DNA from: G020353235 sp035528295
GTDB taxonomy: Bacteria > Chloroflexota > Dehalococcoidia > Dehalococcoidales > JAUYDJ01
Assembly (NCBI GenBank): GCA_035528295.1
Contig: DATKYY010000011.1
Location: 1-16,200, forward strand
DNA: 16,200 nucleotides
Direction: 5' to 3'
Made by a program: the position numbers and the translations under genes
The notes under the pieces: model-generated
Databases searched by the model: none
The model's input: the letters and a program-made list of their open reading frames with translations, nothing else
Told to the model about the DNA's origin: nothing
Shown here: positions 13,905 through 16,200 of the stretch, one piece after another
Layout of the letters: the number at the start of each line of letters is the position of its first letter
How positions within the stretch are numbered: position 1 is the stretch's first letter

Positions 13905-14105
13905 TTAATACTCGTATTCAGTATCTTTTAGAAACTGCAGAATATTAATTACCGTCTCGACATCGTTCCAGCCCTTATTCCCCTTTTTATCCTGTGCCCT
14001 TTTCAGAGTGTCTATCAGCCAGCCGGGGCGGTCGGACACGAACTTTTTCATGTCTTCCCCCAGCACTGGCCATAAGTCTATCAGCGTTTTTTGATTATCC
14101 GCCAT
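13905..14105 (-). CDS. Small protein of unknown function, upstream of the HNH gene
   Basis: A 66-residue soluble protein with no membrane segment. It begins MADNQKTLIDLWP, has a basic middle (KRAQDKKGNKG) and ends acidic and aromatic (DTEYEY). I do not recognise a family. The ATG at 14105 has a run of G (GGGGGG) nine bases upstream, which supports translation. It is the first gene of a two-gene minus-strand unit with the membrane HNH protein. Its size and position would suit an immunity or antitoxin partner, but nothing in the sequence shows this. Confidence 0.6.
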   Translation of the reverse strand: MADNQKTLIDLWPVLGEDMKKFVSDRPGWLIDTLKRAQDKKGNKGWNDVETVINILQFLKDTEYEY

Positions 14106-14276
14106 TTCAATTCACCCCCCAATTTTTAAAATTTTAATTCAATCAGGATATAGAGCCACGTTTATTTTAACTAATTTATAGCTCAATTAAATAAGAAAAA
14201 CAAATTAAATTTAATATCTGGCTTGAAATCAACGGGTGATGTATTATAAGTAATACCAAATCAGGAAGCAATAGCT
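14106..14276. promoter_or_regulatory. AT-rich divergent intergenic region
   Basis: This 171 bp region is far richer in A/T than its surroundings and separates two divergent units. For the plus strand, TTGAAA (14223-14228), 16 bases, and TATAAG (14245-14250) form a good promoter for the antiporter. For the minus strand, several A/T-rich boxes could serve (for example TATAAA about 80 bases before the 66-residue gene), but none stands out. I see no terminator or riboswitch. Confidence 0.5.
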
Positions 14277-16082
14277 ATGGCAGAAAGTATATTGCTCCGG
14301 TTAGCCAGCATCGTCATTCTGGGCATAGGTGCCGAGTGGCTTGCCTGGCGCCTGCGGCTGCCCTCTATTTTGCTGCTGCTGATTTTCGGTTTCATCGCCG
14401 GTGCGGCGACCAATTTTCTTAACCCCGATATCCTGCTCGGTGATTTACTGCTGCCCCTGGTATCTATCGCCGTGGCGCTTATCCTGTTTGAGGGCGGCTT
14501 GAACCTGAGGCTTACCGAGCTACGCAAGAGCGGGGGCGTGGTCCGCAACCTGATAACGGTGGGGGTGCTGGTCACCTGGCTCATCGGCGCCGGCGCCGCC
14601 TATTTTGTATTGGGCCTCAACCTGGCGCTGGCGATACTGCTGGGCGCTATCCTGGTCGTTACCGGCCCCACCGTAATTATGCCCCTCCTCCGGCACCTGC
14701 GGCTCGGCGGCCAGATTGGCTCCATCCTGAAGTGGGAAGGGGTCGTTATCGACCCGCTGGGGGCGATACTGGCCGTGCTGGTTTTCCAGGCGGTTTTGGC
14801 GGGCGAGCTTCAGGCGGCAGCTCCCCTTATTGTGCTCAGCCTGCTCCAGACCATCCTGGTTGGCGGTGTTATCGGTGCCTTAGGCGCGCTGCTGGTAATA
14901 CTGCTGCTGCAGCGCTACTGGGTGCCTGACTTTCTGCACAGCATGATTTCCCTTATGGTGGTGATTGCCGCCTTCATCGCCTCAAACCTGATTCAGATTG
15001 AATCGGGACTGCTGGCGGCGACGGTGATGGGCATAATCCTGGCAAACCAGAACCGGGTCAGTGTCAGGCATATCGCCGAATTTAAAGAGAACCTGCGGGT
15101 GTTGCTGATTTCCAGTCTGTTTATCCTGTTGGCCGCCCGCCTGCAAATGAGCGACCTGGCTGCGGTCAGTGTCGGTAGTATCATCTTCCTGGCTATTTTG
15201 ATACTGGTTGCCCGGCCGGTATCGGTAGTGCTGTCCACATTAGGCTCAAAGCTGAAGTGGCGGGAGCGCCTGTGCCTTGCCTGGCTTGCCCCCCGCGGCA
15301 TTGTCGCCGCCGCCGTTGCCTCGGTCTTTGCCCTGCGCCTCAGCGAAGCCGGCTACCCCCAGGCCGAGCTTCTGGTGTCGCTTACCTTTATCGTCATCGC
15401 CGGCACGGTGGCTATTTACGGTCTGTCAGCGCCAGCTGTCACCCGCTGGCTCAAAATCGCCGAGCCAAACCCGCAGGGTGTCCTGATAGTGGGCAGCCAT
15501 GCCTGGGCGCGGGCCATCGCCCAGACTTTGCAGGCCGAAAAATATCGAGTGCTGCTGGTTGATTGCAACTGGGCAAACATGACCGCCGCCCGCATGGCTA
15601 AACTGCCCACTTTCTACGCCAATATCCTCTCCCAGTATGCCCTGGATGAGATTGACCTGGCTGGAATCGGGCACCTGATGTCGCTGACTTCTGATGAGGA
15701 GTTCAATTCCCTGGTGACCATGCAGTTTGCAAACATCTTCGGCCGGGCTAAATCTTACCAGCTTCACCCGGAGAGCGAGGCGAGTGGCTGCAAGGGCCCG
15801 GTCTCGCCCCACCTGCGCGGCCGTCTATTGTTTGGCCCCGAGATTACCTATAGCTATCTGACCAAGCGTTTCAATTCGGGGGCAGTTATCAAGACGACCA
15901 GCCTGACCGCCGAATTTGACTATGAGGCTTTCGGGAAACGCTATGGCGATAAGGCAGTCCCGCTGTTTCTCATTGATGAGAAGGGCCAGCTAATCATCTT
16001 TACCGTGGACAGCCCACCCAAGCCCAAAATCGGTCAGAAGCTTATCAGCCTGGTTGAGCCGGTGAAAGATAAGAAAAAGTAG
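14277..16082 (+). CDS. Cation/proton antiporter (CPA family) with C-terminal RCK-like domain
   Basis: A 601-residue protein. Residues about 5-390 form a membrane bundle of about 12 helices. CPA-type motifs include ALILFEGGLNL (67-77), VVTGPTVIMPLL (127-138) with the TGP of the unwound helix, and EGVVIDPLGA with D159, the likely ion-binding Asp. LAPRGIVAAAV (337-347) is the second NhaP/NHE signature. Residues about 400-480 look like an RCK/TrkA-N Rossmann domain (GVLIVGSHAWARAIA, then VLLVDCN with D429), and a further soluble region runs to the end with a basic tail. The exchanged ion is probably Na+ or K+. The Rossmann glycine motif is degenerate (GSHAWA instead of GxGxxG). The ATG at 14277 has AGGA ten bases upstream and its own promoter. 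Confidence 0.9.
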   Translation: MAESILLRLASIVILGIGAEWLAWRLRLPSILLLLIFGFIAGAATNFLNPDILLGDLLLPLVSIAVALILFEGGLNLRLTELRKSGGVVRNLITVGVLVTWLIGAGAAYFVLGLNLALAILLGAILVVTGPTVIMPLLRHLRLGGQIGSILKWEGVVIDPLGAILAVLVFQAVLAGELQAAAPLIVLSLLQTILVGGVIGALGALLVILLLQRYWVPDFLHSMISLMVVIAAFIASNLIQIESGLLAATVMGIILANQNRVSVRHIAEFKENLRVLLISSLFILLAARLQMSDLAAVSVGSIIFLAILILVARPVSVVLSTLGSKLKWRERLCLAWLAPRGIVAAAVASVFALRLSEAGYPQAELLVSLTFIVIAGTVAIYGLSAPAVTRWLKIAEPNPQGVLIVGSHAWARAIAQTLQAEKYRVLLVDCNWANMTAARMAKLPTFYANILSQYALDEIDLAGIGHLMSLTSDEEFNSLVTMQFANIFGRAKSYQLHPESEASGCKGPVSPHLRGRLLFGPEITYSYLTKRFNSGAVIKTTSLTAEFDYEAFGKRYGDKAVPLFLIDEKGQLIIFTVDSPPKPKIGQKLISLVEPVKDKKK

Positions 16083-16124
16083 CGCTAAAGAATAAAAATA
16101 ATGCGATTTATTGCCGCTTACTAG

Positions 16125-16200
16125 CTAAGTTTTCCCTTTTTTAATTCCCCAGAACCGTGCCAGTACACCGGCTAGTAACCAGCAGGCAAACATGATGATA
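16125..16200 (-). CDS. C-terminal end of a minus-strand membrane protein, partial
   Basis: The minus-strand frame entering from the right edge encodes 24 residues (IIMFACWLLAGVLARFWG, then IKKGKT) and ends at TAG 16127-16125. A hydrophobic helix followed by a short basic tail is what the last membrane segment of an inner-membrane protein looks like. Only the tail is visible, so the family cannot be named and it may be chance. It would converge with the antiporter; the 42 bp between them show no clear terminator. Confidence 0.45.
   Translation of the reverse strand, partial: IIMFACWLLAGVLARFWGIKKGKT

Noticed and set aside
14106..14276. AT-rich region as a possible replication origin or attachment site
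   Set aside because: No DnaA-box cluster, iterons, tRNA end or flanking direct repeat could be seen; divergent promoters explain the composition.
1..16200. tRNA or rRNA genes, CRISPR arrays, insertion sequences
   Set aside because: No cloverleaf with CCA-type ends, no regularly spaced repeats, no transposase motifs and no terminal inverted repeats were found by eye.

Overview
The window carries densely packed bacterial genes on both strands with short gaps. I see no rRNA, tRNA, CRISPR array or insertion sequence. The gene style fits a Chloroflexota bacterium, perhaps Dehalococcoidia: an Fe-S type PurF, a Tal-Pgi-type phosphoglucose isomerase standing alone, TlyA, a Sec-lipoprotein molybdopterin-fold protein, and many TTG/GTG starts. 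This assignment is inference from gene style, not a database match.

Region 1 (1-6660, minus strand) is a purine biosynthesis block. purF has its own strong sigma-70-type promoter. About 100 bp downstream a second promoter drives a six-gene run: a one-TM protein, a YtxH-like protein, an AI-2E family permease, purM, purH, and a GalT/HIT-fold nucleotidyltransferase-like gene that leaves the window at base 1. PurF makes phosphoribosylamine, PurM closes the imidazole ring, and PurH makes IMP. purM has no ATG, GTG or TTG that would give a complete protein. It appears to start at an ATT that overlaps the upstream stop codon, behind a strong Shine-Dalgarno.

Region 2 (6667-8195, minus) holds a lipoprotein with the sulfite-oxidase/MsrP molybdopterin fold and the rRNA 2'-O-methyltransferase tlyA. 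Region 3 (8279-9327, plus) is a two-gene unit: gamma-glutamylcyclotransferase-like and ribulose-phosphate 3-epimerase-like. tlyA and this unit diverge from a compact region where both transcripts may be leaderless and an inverted repeat overlaps both -35 boxes. Region 4 (9335-11974, minus) holds pgi and nadE, each with an extended -10 promoter.

Region 5 (12060-14105) looks accessory. On the plus strand there is a promoter embedded in an inverted repeat, a 12-codon leader ORF with a strong ribosome site, a small Cys-rich HNH-like protein and a two-TM protein of unknown function. On the minus strand there is a 66-residue unknown followed by a membrane-anchored HNH nuclease-like protein. Region 6 (14106-16200) holds an AT-rich divergent promoter region, a cation/proton antiporter with a C-terminal RCK-like domain, and the tail of a minus-strand membrane protein running off the right edge.
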